6,222 bases of DNA from Boseongicola sp. SB0662_bin_57 (GTDB taxonomy: Bacteria > Pseudomonadota > Alphaproteobacteria > Rhodobacterales > Rhodobacteraceae): assembly GCA_009839535.1 (NCBI GenBank), contig VXPN01000246.1:1-6222 (forward strand), in the 5' to 3' direction. The position numbers and the translations under genes were made by a program. The notes under the pieces were generated by a model. That model was given only the letters and a program-made list of their open reading frames with translations. It was not told the origin of the DNA and ran no database searches. Below are positions 5,915-6,222 of the stretch, one piece after another; position 1 is the stretch's first letter; every line of letters begins with the position of its first letter.

Positions 5915-6222
5915 CAGAAGAAGATCTCTCGCGGTGTGAAAACGTTCAGCAGCTTTGCGAAGAGACCGTACATGACCACCAGGAATCCGGCGGAAATCGC
6001 GATGCGCTTGATCCAGCTGCTCGCCTCCCCGTGCGGCGCAGGATCGTAAAGCGACAGAAGCACGAAGAACGTGATCGTGGAGGCGGTGTAAAACCCCAGC
6101 GTCTTGGCCGCCCAGAAGACGAAGATCAGCGCCACGATCAGGCCTGGCGCGATGTTCATCATGGACTGCCGGTCCAGCCCGTTGCCAACCTTTGCATGGC
6201 CCAGAACCGCCTTTCCGAAGGT
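5914..6222 (-). CDS. TTT small membrane subunit, TctB-like, C-terminal portion
   Basis: The frame is open to the right edge, giving 102 visible residues of a protein whose family is usually about 150-170 long, so the N-terminus is missing. The visible part starts TFGKAVLGHAKVGNG and contains about three hydrophobic helices: APGLIVALIFVFWAAKTLGF, ASTITFFVLLSLY, and IAISAGFLVVMYGLFAKLL. It ends in LLNVFTPREIFF, the short polar tail typical of TctB proteins (a 'LL-V-x-x-P' ending). The two Met codons near 6157-6162 are internal to the family alignment, as the first helix boundary needs upstream residues. TctB helps the large TctA permease in secondary uptake of the anion. The gene precedes the binding protein by 41 nt in one operon; tctA is not in the window and is probably upstream. 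Confidence 0.8.
   Translation of the reverse strand, partial: TFGKAVLGHAKVGNGLDRQSMMNIAPGLIVALIFVFWAAKTLGFYTASTITFFVLLSLYDPAPHGEASSWIKRIAISAGFLVVMYGLFAKLLNVFTPREIFF

Noticed and set aside
1..6222. CRISPR array, tRNA/rRNA genes, insertion sequence or prophage signs
   Set aside because: No regularly spaced repeats, no tRNA-like cloverleaf, no transposase or terminal inverted repeats and no phage proteins were seen; nearly all of the sequence is covered by metabolic and transport genes.

Overview
The window is GC-rich DNA with tight gene packing, strong AAGGAGG ribosome-binding sites and GC-biased third codon positions. A tripartite tricarboxylate (TTT) uptake system sits beside a polyamine-type ABC transporter. 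This points to an alphaproteobacterium, most plausibly Rhodobacterales, although no marker gene is present to prove it.

Layout from left to right: (1) the 3' end of a plus-strand PotA-like ABC transporter ATPase (TOBE domain only, cut by the left edge). (2) Converging on it with a 22-nt gap, a minus-strand class III (omega) aminotransferase. (3) A 212-nt gap holding several inverted repeats, a 10-bp direct repeat and a possible 34-codon ORF. (4) A minus-strand AMP-forming acyl-CoA ligase (SauT-like) whose GTG start overlaps the stop of (5) a CoA-acylating aldehyde dehydrogenase of the sulfoacetaldehyde dehydrogenase (SauS) type. (6) A 108-nt gap with two perfect tandem hairpins. (7) A TTT periplasmic binding protein with a signal peptide. 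(8) A 41-nt gap with another hairpin. (9) The C-terminal part of a TctB-like small membrane subunit, cut by the right edge. Transcription of the minus-strand cluster runs from right to left.

The minus-strand genes read as one catabolic unit. The transporter takes up a small organic anion. The ligase activates a carboxylate to its CoA thioester. The acylating dehydrogenase interconverts thioester and aldehyde, and the aminotransferase interconverts aldehyde and amine. The ligase/dehydrogenase pair matches the known sulfoacetate route (SauT: sulfoacetate to sulfoacetyl-CoA; SauS: sulfoacetyl-CoA to sulfoacetaldehyde). The aminotransferase would be a natural link to taurine. Here a TTT transporter would replace the SauU permease known from Cupriavidus necator. 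The substrate is inferred from family resemblance and context. No sulfoacetaldehyde acetyltransferase (Xsc) or sulfite-handling gene lies in the window, and other short acids remain possible. The binding-protein gene is bracketed by hairpins on both sides, which suggests differential mRNA stability within the operon.
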